A stretch of 64,000 nucleotides of DNA from Allium sativum (Eukaryota; Streptophyta; Magnoliopsida; Asparagales; Amaryllidaceae), in the NCBI GenBank assembly GCA_030737875.1, contig CM060912.1:456200310-456264309 (forward strand). The letters run 5' to 3'. The notes below the pieces were generated by a model. The model ran no database searches. It saw only the letters and a list, made by a program, of their open reading frames with translations, and was not told the origin of the DNA. The first letter of the stretch is position 1, and each line of letters begins with the position of its first letter. This document shows positions 48,487-60,474 of this stretch, piece by piece. Made by a program: the position numbers and the translations under genes.

Positions 48487-49761
48487 AGACCCCAACCCTA
48501 CCCTAATTCATTCGTAATTAAGTCTTGTAACTAAACTATGGCAAAATGAAATTTGAGCATGGCCTCCACTAGTTCATAAAGAAAGTTGCAAGCTAATCCC
48601 TCTCTAATCAATCTCTAATCATCATTATCTTCATAGTTTGCAACTAATAAGGTTGCTAATCTTAAGTTTGGTGAGTTTCTATCACTTTAACATCATTTGT
48701 TAAAGTAAGTAGATTGGGTGTAATGAGACTTATGGTCTTAAATGCGGATTAGTGAGTTTGAATCATGTATAATGATATATTACTCTATGTTGTTCTATGT
48801 TTATGCATATTTGATAAGTTGGTTTATGCATGCTTAATAAGTTGATTTATGCATGTTTAACAAGTTGATATATGCATGTTTAATAAGTGGATTTATGCAT
48901 ATTTAATAAGTGGAATTATGCATGTTTAGCAAAGTGAGATATGCAAGTTAAGTATATGTTTAAATGCAAGTTGAAAGTGATATGCAAGTTAAGTGTATGT
49001 TTAAATGCAAGTTGAAAGTGATATGCAAGTTATGCATGCTTATGCAAGTGTATGGATGCTTATGCAAGTCATATATATGTTTAAATGCAAGATTTATGTG
49101 ATATGCAAGTTATGCATGCTTATGCGAGTATATGAATACTTATGCAAGATATGTATATGCTTAAATGACATGATATGCAAGTTATGCAAGTATGTGAATG
49201 TCTATGCAAGTATGTGGATGCCTATGCAAGTATGTGAATGCTTATGCAAGTTATGTGTATGCTTAAATGCATGTTTAACATGTTATGCAAGATTGAGAAT
49301 GCCTATATGCAAGTTTAACATGTTAGGTAAGATATGTGTATGATAATATGCAAGCTCATATGCAACATGTTATGCAAATCATGTGTATGATAATATGCAA
49401 GTTTGGGTTGTATGTAGTTGGGTTAATATATGCTCATATATGCAAGTTGACATCCTCTTAACCCATGACAAAGTTGTATGTTAAACCCATGATATTTGTG
49501 ATGATCTTCCCCTTATTATGTCATGTAACGAGAACGATTTACGTGGGGAACGATGGGGTTGGTAATATGTTAATAAATGAATGTTTGGGTATGATTAAGC
49601 ATACCATAAAAATAAATTACCATAAGAGGGAATTTACCTATTGAGTTAGGTCTACCCCATGGGAATTTACCTATTAAGTTAGGTCTACCCATGTTATGGA
49701 AAATTTGATATTAATTAGGGATAATTAATATGGGGGTGATTAATTAGGTGTAATTAATCGA

Positions 49762-49984
49762 CTAAGACACGAGGTTGGACTCATTTGTAGTGTAAAACTG
49801 CCCGGACCCGACCGGCTTAACCAGTTGCTACAAATGTCAGCCCAATGTGAGAGGTCTTAGCCATAAATTAAATACGTGATTAAGGTAAAGACACGAGGTT
49901 AGACTCTGTTATGACGTAAGACTGCCCGGATTCTACCGGCTTAACCAGGCGGTCATAACAGCCAGTCTAATGTGGGAGGTCTTT
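49762..49984 (+). repeat. tandem hairpin pair (3' LTR)
   Basis: Identical to the pair at 41286-41508: unit 1 at 49762-49860 and unit 2 at 49887-49984. Confidence 0.75.
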
Positions 49985-51328
49985 ACGGGAGATCACGGTC
50001 TTAATTAATTAAGAAACACTTAACCATAATAGCATGTAGTGGGACATGAGGGGTTAAGTGGGTGCCTTGGGTGGCATGAGGAAATTTGGTGGTTGCCTTG
50101 GGTGGCACGTGGAATCTAGTGGGTTGCCTTGGGTGGCAATAGAAAATACGATTAGAATACTTAACCAAGTGGAAACATGTAATTAAACATGATTAAAGGG
50201 TTAAGTGGGATACACTAGATATTTGACAAGCTTAAGTGGGTAGCTTATGGGGGCCCATTTCAACCAATATCCCAAACGTATCTTTGTGGGCTCGACCCAA
50301 GTCGAGTGACGGGACACGCATATTGGGCTTGATTATAAGAGGCCAAAACGGGTTAGCGGTGGCAACGCAAGTCCAACGGGTTTCATATGCGTGTCTGGGC
50401 CCGGGCTGGTAGATAAGCCGTTGTTGCATCGTGTAGATATTAAGCCGTGCACCGTTAGTATTGGGTAGCCACTTTAGGAGAGTGATACACCCCACTGTGG
50501 GACCAGCACGGGTATCTACGGTAGGGAGCCGATCGCTTGGGGAGTAGTGGGTACACCTAATGAAGATAGGGGCAGACGGCACCTATGTAGGGGTACACGA
50601 AACTACTGGGTAAGAATTACTGGGTACACCTAGTGGAGATAGGGGCAGACGGCACCTATGTAGTGGGCTAGGGGTACATGAAACTACTGGGGAAATTTTC
50701 TAAGTCCTTGGAAGGGATCAACCTTTAAGTAGGAATGACTGGTGTGGTGCAGTTAGTAATTATCCTTGGGTGGGTAGATGCGTCCTGACGATTATCTTAG
50801 TTAATCCTAAGTCTTCCAAGCTGCTTAGTGTAGCCATTCATCCCCAGATATTACCGTAGGTCAAGTTTATGTCTTCTCTGGTTACTTTAATGATTGTATT
50901 GTTAAAGTTATAGGACTCACTCAGACTTATGTCTGACCCCGTTGTTTTTATCTTTTTCCTAACCCTCAGGTCCTACGGTGGATCCTAGCGGTAGTAGAGC
51001 TTGATCGGATTTCTGTTTCCAGTCTTGAGGAGCTTGGGTAGATGTAAAGCTCCAGTCATCCAGTTATCTTTTCTTTTCTTATGGCTATTGTATGAGAGAG
51101 TGGGATTATGTACTTCTTTATTTTGACAGATATTGTACTTGACTTTTATCATGGTTTTATGATGTAACCAGACATGTTTATTTCCGCTGTTATGAGATGA
51201 TGTTTTAAATTTCAAATACTGTTTATATCTGTCTTGGTGAAATTTTTCTGTTCTATATTCACTAAAATACTCCACCGATGCTATGGCATTCCCTTAGTGA
51301 GTGACTATAGCGGGCGTGGGGGGTTACA

Positions 51329-51333
51329 ATACC
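51329..51333. other. target-site duplication ATACC, right of Tekay-A
   Basis: Exact match to 39491-39495. Confidence 0.95.
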
Positions 51334-52387
51334 CATATATCAATTCAAAGCATGTAGGTTTTGTGTCATATAGAAAGTATATTGAATCTGGTACAGTTTT
51401 CTAGTCAAATTTTATTGTATGTTGTAACCTTTTTTAAAAAATATTTGGTATCCTCATAAAATCAAAACAAGTATTACTTGTTTTAACTTTAATAACTTAT
51501 TTGCAGTAATATTATGAGTAACTCATTATTTGAATATATACCAACTTATTAAGAAGATCAATATCTTGATTCCATACCTTTATATACAAACATTATGAAA
51601 GAAGAAAGCAAGTCACACTTGCTTCAGTTATCATACAGTATACATACCATTTTAAATTCTAAATTGAAATGAAAACAACCCATTGCATATAAAAACAGGA
51701 TATTGTATCATATACAATCATTTCAGTTTCCAAAATTGAAAACAAGCTATTGCAAATTAAAAATTCAGCTGGCCAAATTAAAGAAGAAAAGGATACAATA
51801 TCCTATGCAACTGTCTATGGATATATGCCCTACTCATAGATGACACTCCAGTTCAAAGATAGCTCAAGATATTTACTAACTCTACATATTTATATATTTT
51901 TCTACTAGCATGAATCATATTGCTTATTAAAAGCATTCAAGAACTGCATTTGAGCAAGTGCAGGTTTAAATCTGCATGTTACAAAAAGATTACAATTTTG
52001 CACACATACACCGTGGTATGCTGGCTTGTACCCTTATCTCTACCAGAACAAATGTATAATTAATCAGGTGACAACTCACTTACTCAAATAGGCTAGTTCA
52101 AGATGGTACTACTTTGTGTCATTTTGTACACATATTTAATCTTGTATAAGTATTTAGGCATATATATCAGAGTTTAATACCAAACTTATTGTCCAGATGC
52201 ATGTAGCAAAAGGCCTAACTAAGTTCTATGTATATATATTTATATGTGTGTGTGTATGTCTGAACATGAAAAACAAGTCATATTTTCTTTTATTACAAAC
52301 TTGTAGCATGATTATATGTATATATTAGCAGCTTTCTTTATGGATGAAACACACATCAAATGTTTAATTACATCTCATACAACACTG
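51334..52387. other. AT-rich flank without a gene
   Basis: It is the continuation of the DNA left of 39490 before Tekay-A inserted. I see no ORF with a domain and no repeat structure beyond short AT and GT runs (52228-52256). Confidence 0.4.
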
Positions 52388-53745
52388 GAGCCTGTGACAC
52401 CCCGCGTCCTTTAATGGCATTCTATCAGAATGCATTAAGTTTCATGAAGCATTGTAGGTAAACAAGAACATAAATATCACAAGACAACAATATAAAATAG
52501 CAGCGGAATTTCTTAAAACTTTATTTAAAAGAAAACATCTTGGTCCAAAACTCAGTTACATCATAAGTCTGAAATACTGAATACTAGTTACATAAAATAT
52601 CTGTCTTGCACTTAAATCATCATAGTATAGTACAATAAAATCATAATCCCAAAAAGTGTCGTAACAGAGAAGAAGAATAAGCAAAGCGGTATATCGTAGC
52701 AAATCCAAGATCCAAGTTAAAGCAAGAGAGAGAATCCTAGTCAAGCCTGAGCACTCCCACCTTGAGAATGTGGGGGGAGAAAGAAAGAGAGAGAAAAGGA
52801 AACAAAACGGGTCAGACATAAAGTCTAGCGAGTCCAATTACTTTTAGCATACAAATAAGTAAAAGCATCATGACAGACATATAAACTGAATGAACAGGAT
52901 AACAGTATATAAGGCAGGTATATGATAAGCAAGATAAACTGAATAGGATATATTGCACTCCTCAAGTATTTTTCTCTGCACCACTACTAGTATAACTATA
53001 ACATGATGATCCCAACAAGAACAAGATGCTAGACTTAGGTGTACTTCTAGTGAGAGGTTTTCACCCCATACAATCATAACATGTAGCCCAACATGACAAG
53101 TGTCATCTCCAACCAAATATAATAACGGGCTCCTAAACAAGAAAGACTAGATGTAACCTATTTACTACCCCCAATCAATCAATTAGATACCCTACGCTAG
53201 CCCCACAGTAGGACGTATCACTCCATAAAGTGGCAACCCAGTTGTTTACAAGATGCACAACCATATCTACAGGTGTCACGACATCTTATCATCCCCTCCT
53301 AGATTCCGGACCCATGCACGCACATGACCCCATCGGAATGCATCACCCACACCGTCCCTTAGATGGTCCTCTTACAACCAACTCAGTAAGCGTGCCCTAA
53401 CCCCGACCTAGTTCGGGGTTCTCTGTTTGATACCAAGATAGGTTACTAACTGATACGGGTCCTTCACACCAGATGATGCAAGCTCTCCCCTTTGTTTTGC
53501 ATCCCCACTACCAGGATTTCAATAGGTTATGCCTAGCGGTTTAACCGGATTGCATAACCCTGATAGGTTAAGTTGTCGGGTATGTATATTTTATTTCCCG
53601 CCCCCACATACTAACAAGATTAACTTAACCCCACTGATTTAAACAAGTTTACTTAACCCCTACTCCACTGACAGGTTCATATAACCCCCAACATATTTAA
53701 ATAGCTTAAGTATTTATTACCATCCATTCATCAATGGTTATAATA

Positions 53746-53970
53746 CGCTACACCTCCCACGTTAAGTCTACCACTTGTGGATACTGGATATGCCGGTTGG
53801 GTTCGGGCATACTTCTTCCACAAGTCAGACTTAACCTCGTATCTTAGCACTATCACGTGCTTATGCTCTTAGACCCCTCACATTGGATTTACTACTTGTG
53901 GATGCTGGATATGCCGGTTGGGTTCGGGCAGGCTTCTACCACAAGTGTAATCTAACCTCATGTATAAGCA
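53746..53970 (-). repeat. tandem hairpin pair in Tekay-B LTR
   Basis: Unit a: TTAAGTC/GACTTAA (53762-53768 with 53828-53834) and ACTTGTGGA/TCCACAAGT (53773-53781 with 53817-53825), both perfect. Unit b: ACTTGTGG/CCACAAGT (53894-53901 with 53939-53946) inside a weaker TTGGAT/ATCTAA stem. The loops share TATGCCGGTTGGGTTCGGGC. Confidence 0.72.
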
Positions 53971-54700
53971 CGATTACAGTTCTAATTATTGTAAATCTTG
54001 GCATATTCATTCTTTAATAATTATTCCTTATCATTATAGGTTTTCATGCCCCTTTCCCAAGTCATATTCATCATGTACCATATGCCCCAAATGAAGATCT
54101 TTAATCACGGTTTGGTTTATTCCCCAAATCCATATTCATGTTTTTAATTCAAGTTACCCCCCTATTTCTCAATACAAGTTATTCTCCAATTTTAAAATTT
54201 CCCCTGGTTCCTAATTTCACGCGTTCACATATTTCAGCGGTATGCCTAGGCACGAAGGTAGTATGGCTATAAAACAATAAGGGAAAGAAGAAGGGAAGAG
54301 AGCGTAAATAAGCACAACAACAAGATAGACATATGATGGTAGAAATAGGCATAGCAACTGAATAAGCATATAGTGACAGAATCGAGCTTAATGACAAGAT
54401 TGGCATATAATAACAGATTTGATGAACATGTGATAATAGAACTGATTAGGCATAGTTTTAGATCCAAATTCACACATATATATATATCAAGATTACATTT
54501 TAGGAGTTTATATCTAAAAGCAACATAAACTCACAGAGAATGGATCTAAGAAAACTGAGAAAAGCGTGTTGATGATGAATCAACGATCTTGGAAACATAT
54601 GAATTGTCGTTGCTAAAGAAAAGGCTAATTCAATCTGAGTTGGAGCAGCATTTCATCGTCGCCATTGATTTAGATGAATAAAACAATGGGTATAGGGTCC

Positions 54701-54708
54701 TTTATATA
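54701..54708 (-). promoter_or_regulatory. TATA box of Tekay-B LTR
   Basis: TATATAAA on the minus strand, about 400 bases from the LTR start in element sense, similar to Tekay-A (about 508). Confidence 0.55.
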
Positions 54709-54762
54709 GACATCAGCCAACGAACCAGGCCAGAAAAATGTCCAGGTGCGCCCAAAGGGGGT

Positions 54763-54856
54763 CAACACAGGGGTTAGACACCCCTGTTGAGGGGTCGACC
54801 CATGGGTCAACACCCTGAGGGCACGGGGTCAACTCCCAACGGGTCGATTTCCCACA
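54763..54856. repeat. GTCGAC/GTCAAC palindromic cluster in Tekay-B LTR
   Basis: GGGTCAAC, GGGTCGACCC, CATGGGTCAACACCC and similar phrases recur, upstream of the TATA box in element sense as in Tekay-A. Confidence 0.7.
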
Positions 54857-55111
54857 TCCTCCTGGCTGTTTTGATTTTCGAATTAATCTGAATTTCTGGA
54901 TTTTTTTATATATATTTCTCTTACGCGTATACAAACTTCTGACCTTAATAACTTCTTCATACGATGTCCGTTTTACACAAACCAGTGTCAATCTTGACCA
55001 GAATTCTGAGACGAACGCAATGGCGCAGTCCATTTTACTTAATCCCGATTATTTATTTAAGTTTTCCTTAATTTATTATTAATAGTGTGTTTTAAAATAC
55101 GGGGTGTTACA

Positions 55112-55122
55112 TTCTCCCATAC
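55112..55122 (-). other. polypurine tract of Tekay-B
   Basis: GTATGGGAGAA on the minus strand precedes the LTR start; the GGGGACAAAATCC phrase just upstream matches GGGGACGAAATCC in Tekay-A. Confidence 0.8.
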
Positions 55123-56044
55123 TGAAAAGGATTTTGTCCCCGAAATCTCCAAGTTAAGAAGAATGTTTATCCTAACATTCATCAACCATCTACTCATCCG
55201 CCAATCAACGCATCCATCATCCTTGAAGGTTTCCAATGCTTATAAACATATGCAAAAGTGTGCGTATATGTCCCTATACTAATGCGAAAGATCAGGCGGT
55301 CTACTGATTCAGTTGAGCTCCTTAATGCAATGTATGTCAGTGCCCTGAATCCAAAATGTATGCAAATAGTCCTAATGTAACATGTAAGTTCTATATGTGT
55401 ACAGAATCATCCATTCAAATGCCGCATCGATATGATGTTACACCCGTTTTCATTCATAAATAATTAAAATGCACACACATCCACATGAAATATGAGAGTG
55501 ATTAAGCTGATCTAGTGCCTAATATGTGTGTATATGCATCCACGAGCAACCACCAGCAAACACTTGCATCCACTTGCATCCATCAAGCATAACATGTCTC
55601 AAACACATTTTTACATCCATCGGATTTCTACCTAAATATCGAAGATTTGATCGATAGGATATACTAAAATGATAGAAACAAGCATGAACAAAAGCTTTGG
55701 AAAAAGAAGTTAAGGGCATACTCTCTAAAAGGAAAGGATATGAGGCGCGAATCTTGTCTTCAGTCTCCCAAGTTGCATTCTCGCGGTCGTCTCCCCATTG
55801 CACTTTTATTAACTTAACTTCTGTGTTGCGCAGTTTCTTAACCTCCAATTCAAGTATACGGGTAGGTACTCGTCTCATCGTCGCTTCCCTTTCTACCTCT
55901 ACTTCCTCAAGTAAGCTCGACTCTACCACTTCTACAATATCGTGCAAGTACTTCCGAAAATGAGAAACGTGAAAAACATCATGAACACCGACCAGTCTCT
56001 TGGGTAGTCTCACCGTATAGGCCATCTGACTGATCCTTTCCACG

Positions 56045-56130
56045 ACCGGAAATGGTCCAACAAACCTTGGTGTTAATGATCCAACAAACCTTGCTGTCAA
56101 TGGTCCAACAAACCTTGGTGTCAATTTCCC
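56045..56130 (-). repeat. 30-bp tandem triplication in the GPY/F region
   Basis: CCAACAAACCTT followed by GGTGT or GCTGT occurs three times with a ~30-bp period (+ strand). It encodes PRFVGP, ARFVGS and PRFVGP where Tekay-A has a single PRFVGP. Confidence 0.88.
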
Positions 56131-57113
56131 TACATATCCAAAACGAACCACATTCCTCAAAGGTGATACTTTGATGAAAACCATGTCTCCTATGTCAAAC
56201 TGAATATCAGTCCTTCTCCTATCTGCGTAGGATTTCTGTCGGTCCTGAGCTGTCTTCATGCATCTGCAGATAAGATCAACCTTTTTTGAAGTTTCTCTAA
56301 TCATCTCAGGTCCAAGTAGAAGTCTGTCTGTAGACTACCACCAACAAGTCAACGATCTACAAGGGCGTCCGCATAATGCCTCGAAGGGTGCCATGCCAAT
56401 ACTAGCCTGATAACTGTTGTTGTAGGTGAAATATACTAAAGGAATATGCTCCTCCCAAGTCCCTTCGAAGTCAAGGATACATAGCCTCAAAATATCCTCT
56501 AGAACTCTGTTCACCCTCTCCGTCTGTCCATCGGTCTGAGGATGATATGCGTTGCTCAAGCATAACTGTGTACCAAGTGCATTTTGTAGACTCTTCCAGA
56601 ACTCACTAGTGAATATAGGATCTCGACCACTCACTATGTTGGAAGGTACTCCATGTAGACGAACTACCTCACGAAGATAAACCGATGCCAACCATGTCGT
56701 CGTTCTCTTACTCTCAACGGAATGAAATGAGTGCTCTTAGTAAGCCTGTCAACTATAACCCAAATATTGGTATTGCATTTTCTTGATCTAGGCAAACCAT
56801 CAAAGAAATCCATAGATACGCTCTCCCACTTCCACTATGGGATCTCCAAATGATGAAGTAAACCACCGGGCTTCCTTTGCTCAGCCTTGACTTGCTGGAA
56901 AATCAAACATCGAAAAACGAACTCAGCTACATCCTTCTTCATCCCAGCCCAAAAGAAAACCCACTTCATATCTCTATACATCTTATCACCGCCTGGATGT
57001 ATAGTCATCCTTGAATGATGGGCTTCCTCAAGGACTGTCTTCCATAAACTCACAACTCGGGGAACACAAAGCCTTCCATTTCGTCGCAACCAACCTCTGT
57101 CTTCCATAGAATA

Positions 57114-57118
57114 TCTAC
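57114..57118. other. target-site duplication TCTAC, left of solo LTR
   Basis: Repeated at 60475-60479. Both copies lie in the same codons of Tekay-B integrase (...HLSR|Y...). Confidence 0.92.
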
Positions 57119-58552
57119 TGTAACACCCCACGTCCATTAATGTCACTCACAAAGGGAATGCATTAACTTCAATGGAGCGTTTTAAGTAAGTATAGAACAG
57201 AAAATCACAACAAGACAGATATAAGCAGTACTTGAAAATTTAAAACTTTATTTCATTGCAGCGGATAAACCCATATGTTTGATTACATCATCAAAACCAT
57301 AAACTAAAGTCAAGTACATCATATCCATCTTGATAAAACAAAGTACATAAACTGAAAGACATAATCCCCAACATCAAAATAGCCATAAATAAAGAGAAGC
57401 TGAACTTTACTTCAGCGATCCAAGCAATCTTCTAAAAGCAGTCCAAAATCAAGCTCCACTAGTGCTAGTTCCAACCTGAGCACCTGGGGGGGGGGGGAGG
57501 AAAGAGATGGAAAAAGGGGGGTCAGACATAAAGTCTGGCGAGTGCGATAACTCTAACAATATAATTAAAAAGGTAACTAGGCTAAGGCATAAGTTGGAAA
57601 GTAAGGAAATGACCATGAACCATTGAGTAAGACAGAGTAAACAAGGAAATAAGATGAACAACGATAACGTTAAAGGCACACCTAAACCACTACAAGATAA
57701 TTACTATACTGCACCACACTAGTATAACAGGATTAGGCGTAACCCTAATGTTTAAACTGGAATAGAATCGAAACAGAATAATCTATACAGAGACAGAATG
57801 CTAGTAATGGGCCTTTACCACCCGAACAGAGACAGAAACAGAAACAGAATAATCCCTACGGAAACAGAATGTAGAATTAGGTGTACACTAGTAATGGGCC
57901 TTTACCACCCCAACAGACGGTACCACGCAGAAACAGACAAGTGTTACCACCCAACAGAAACAGACGGTACCAACAGAAACAAACAGAACTAAGTGTACCC
58001 TAAGTCCTACCCCCAAGCGATCGGCTCCCTAACTCGTAGATACCCGTGCTGGTCCCACAGTGGGGTGTATCATTCCCCAAAGTGGCAACCCGATACTACC
58101 AAGAATGCACGGCTTATACCTACACGATGCAACAACGTTTTACCTACCAGCCCGGGCCCACACACGCACATGAACCCGTTGGACTTGCGTTGCCACCGCT
58201 CACCCGTTTTGGCCTCTTACAGTCAAGCCCAGTACGCGTGTCCCGTCCTCGACTTAGGTCAAGCCCACAGAGATACTTATGGGTTACTGGTTGAAACGGG
58301 CCCCCATGATTTTGACACAAGCTATCCACCTAAGCTTGGTCCCCTCTAGTATTTCCCACTTAACCCACTTCTTATTCATGTTTCAATTACATGCTTCAAT
58401 TTTGGTTAAGTATTTCTAATCGTATTTCAAATGCCACCCAAGGCACCCACTAGATTCCACATGCCACCCAAGGCACCCACTTAACCCCCTCATGTCCCAC
58501 TACATGTTTATCTGGTTAAGTGTTTCTTAATTCATTAAAACCGTAACCTCAT

Positions 58553-58774
58553 AAAGACCTCTCACATTAGACTGGCATTTGTGGCAGCTGGATTTACCGG
58601 GCGGGTCCAGGCAGTCTTACACCACAAAAGAGCCTAACCTCGTGTCTTTACAATTGTTACGTATTTAGTTTGTGCCTAAGACCTCTCACATTAGACTGAC
58701 ATTTGTGGCAGCTGGATTTGCCGGGCGGGTCCGGGCAGTCTTACACCACAAAAGAGCCTAACCTCGTGTCTTAG
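58553..58774 (-). repeat. tandem hairpin pair in the solo LTR
   Basis: Unit a 58553-58649: AAAGAC/GTCTTT, TTAGACT/AGCCTAA, CATTTGTGG/CCACAAAAG. Unit b 58676-58774: CTAAGAC/GTCTTAG with the same inner stems. In element sense the middle mismatch becomes a G-U pair. Confidence 0.72.
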
Positions 58775-59109
58775 ACGATTAATTACTCCTAATTAATCAT
58801 CCCCCAAATTTGAATTACTTTCCCTATTCAAATTATCAATCAATTCCAAATTTAGCGATGTCCATAATTGACTCAATTATGTCCATCCATTTATGGTATG
58901 TAAAATCATACCAATTTCACTACAATTTATATTTTATGCCTTTTATGGCATTTATGCCAATTAAATCTTTTTAATATTATCCCCTTTACGCCACGTAGTA
59001 CGTTTGTTCGTTTAACGTAAAAATATACGTTAGACTCGAATAGTCTAACTCATGGAATAAAGACAAAACATCATAATATACACATAATTAAAACATAAAT
59101 CTAAACATA

Positions 59110-59640
59110 GGGGTGAACTTGCATATGTGAATGATGTTCTAAATCTAAAATTTGCATAGGCCAGAGTTACAACTTGCATAAACAGCATATGTCATGGATC
59201 CAAATCTAAAGGTGTGAACTTTGATGAGAAAATGGCCACAAACTTGCATAAATAACATATGTCATAGATCTATATCTAAAGGTGTTAATTTGCATAGGCA
59301 ATACCCCTAAACTTGCATAACATAATTCATATTCTAAACTCATATATTCATACAACTTTCATATGTGATTTATACATCATAACAAAGGTGTAGACTTGCA
59401 TTTAACATGTAAAGTATCATGTAAAATTTAGCATATAATTCACACATGTTATAGCCTAACTTCCAATTAAATTTTCACATAAACTAGGTGTTATAGCCAT
59501 GTAAGTTTACATATGATTCTACCCAACATGTATATGATTCATGTTTGAATCAAAATCTAAACTTGCCTACAAATGATTTATCATATGAATCGATATAACA
59601 AACTAGCATAAGAAACTTGATGATAAAATTACAACATGGA
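59110..59640 (-). repeat. AACTTGCATA-rich tract in the solo LTR
   Basis: AACTTGCATA and CATATGTCAT recur at irregular spacing. On the minus strand this is TATGCAAGTT, the same motif that fills 40330-40945 of Tekay-A, at the same side of the TATA box. Confidence 0.65.
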
Positions 59641-60034
59641 TGATAGCAACATAACTTTACATCATAAATGATAGCATCACAACATAACGTCATAGAGATT
59701 TCAATCATAATCCTACAACATAATCACAACATGCAATCAATACTTCATATCACATCAATACAATCCGCATTATATCTTAATCCAATTAAATTACTAATTA
59801 TCTTGTTAAAACTATCGAACTCACAACTCAAAAGCAGTCTTGAGTTCTGAATTCTGATTTTTGGACTTGAATTAGCGCTCCTTTGATGAAGATTCACTGT
59901 TAGAGTTGAATAGTTCTGATTCGGTTGATGTTCTTCCTCTTTAATTTGGTGGCGGCTGCTCTAGAGTTCAAGACAACAGCATGACGGCCATAGTTTTAGT
60001 TTTAATTCTGATTTAGGGTTTGAGTCTATGGGTC

Positions 60035-60042
60035 TTTTTATA
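60035..60042 (-). promoter_or_regulatory. TATA box of the solo LTR
   Basis: TATAAAAA on the minus strand, about 430 bases from the LTR start in element sense. Confidence 0.5.
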
Positions 60043-60188
60043 GAATTTTAAATTAATTTAAACCGTCGGATGTTATTAGGGTTAATCAAAACCATTCAAT
60101 CATGATAGGGTGATGAGTCAGCCCTAATGACTCAGCAAAGAGTCAGAAAGGACTCAAAAACATGGGTCAGCCTGAACCAGAAAGCTGT

Positions 60189-60270
60189 GCAGGTTTGCTC
60201 TCGGCCTGGGCGCACTTGGGAAGTGCGCCAATGTAAATTTGTACTGGCGCACTTCCCAAGTGCGCCAATG
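60189..60270. repeat. GCGCACTT palindrome pair in the solo LTR
   Basis: GGCGCACTT followed by GGG and AAGTGCGCC (60199-60219 region) forms a perfect hairpin; a second, GGCGCACTTCCCAAGTGCGCC-type palindrome, lies about 45 bp downstream. Same place as the GTCGAC arrays of the related LTRs. Confidence 0.8.
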
Positions 60271-60474
60271 CATTTTTTTCTCCTTTTAGCCACCAAACTT
60301 CGTTCGTCTATAACTCTTTCATCCGGTACCCATTTCCCGCAAATTCGGACTCTATTTCAACCAGAATTCTGAGACGAACACAATGGCGCAGCCCATTTCC
60401 CTTGATTCTCACGTCTGAGATTAATTATTCTTTATTTTAGTCAATTCTATTATTCAAAAATCCGGGATGTTACA

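Larger units (their letters stand above)
39496..51328 (+). mobile_element. Tekay-A: complete young Ty3/gypsy chromovirus-type element
   Basis: 11.8 kb, bounded by TGTAACACCCC and GGGTTACA with a perfect 5-bp duplication. LTRs (3,357 and 3,345 bp) flank a primer site, gag, protease, reverse transcriptase, RNase H, integrase with a C-terminal chromodomain-like segment, and a polypurine tract. This order and the chromodomain place it with plant chromoviruses, most like the Tekay/Del clade. By eye the LTRs differ by about eight substitutions and one 12-bp repeat unit, so insertion is recent. Gag has two stops and a frameshift and pol one stop, so this copy cannot make its proteins. Confidence 0.92.
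47984..51328 (+). repeat. Tekay-A 3' LTR
   Basis: Nearly identical to 39496-42852: about eight single-base differences seen by eye and one fewer 12-bp GTCGAC unit. Confidence 0.95.
52393..55111 (-). repeat. Tekay-B 3' LTR
   Basis: On the + strand it starts TGTGACACCCCGCG and ends ACGGGGTGTTACA; sense is minus because a polypurine tract lies at 55112. It is related to the Tekay-A and solo LTRs in end sequences, promoter layout and hairpins, but is shorter (2.7 kb). Confidence 0.82.
55519..57118 (-). pseudogene. pol: Tekay-B integrase and chromodomain
   Basis: Reads right to left from the solo LTR. 57118-56835: zinc-binding HPGGDKMYRDM, FFWAGMKKDVAEF, then CLIFQQ where CLVCQQ is normal, so one zinc-binding cysteine is lost. 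After a frameshift, 56691-56335 gives the core: VRLHGVPSNIVSGRDPIF, where the catalytic D of SDRD has become G, then NAYHPQTDGQTERVNR. 56304-55519 gives the C-terminal part: DIGDMVFIKVSPLRN, a tripled GPF segment (56045-56125), FHVSHFRKYL and a chromodomain-like VQWGDDRENATWE. A stop at 56335 separates the last two. Lost zinc ligand and catalytic residue show it is inactive. Confidence 0.85.
57119..60474 (-). mobile_element. solo LTR of a third Tekay-type family inside Tekay-B pol
   Basis: 3,356 bp from TGTAACACCCC to GGGATGTTACA on the + strand, flanked by TCTAC on both sides, with no internal region. Removing it and one TCTAC restores continuity of the Tekay-B integrase frame (SSHLSR to Y.MEDRG), so a whole element inserted and then recombined between its LTRs. 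Minus sense is inferred from homology: the minus strand start TGTAACATCCCGG and AATCTCAGACGTG match the Tekay-A LTR start. It contains a 12-13-base G run at 57486. Confidence 0.9.

Noticed and set aside
57993..58349. 118-aa ORF in the solo LTR (and related 41756-42106, 50232-50582 on the minus strand)
   Set aside because: The frame is shared because the LTR sequence is conserved, but it has no known domain, lies within an LTR and overlaps no transcript signal on its strand. Coding is possible but not supported.
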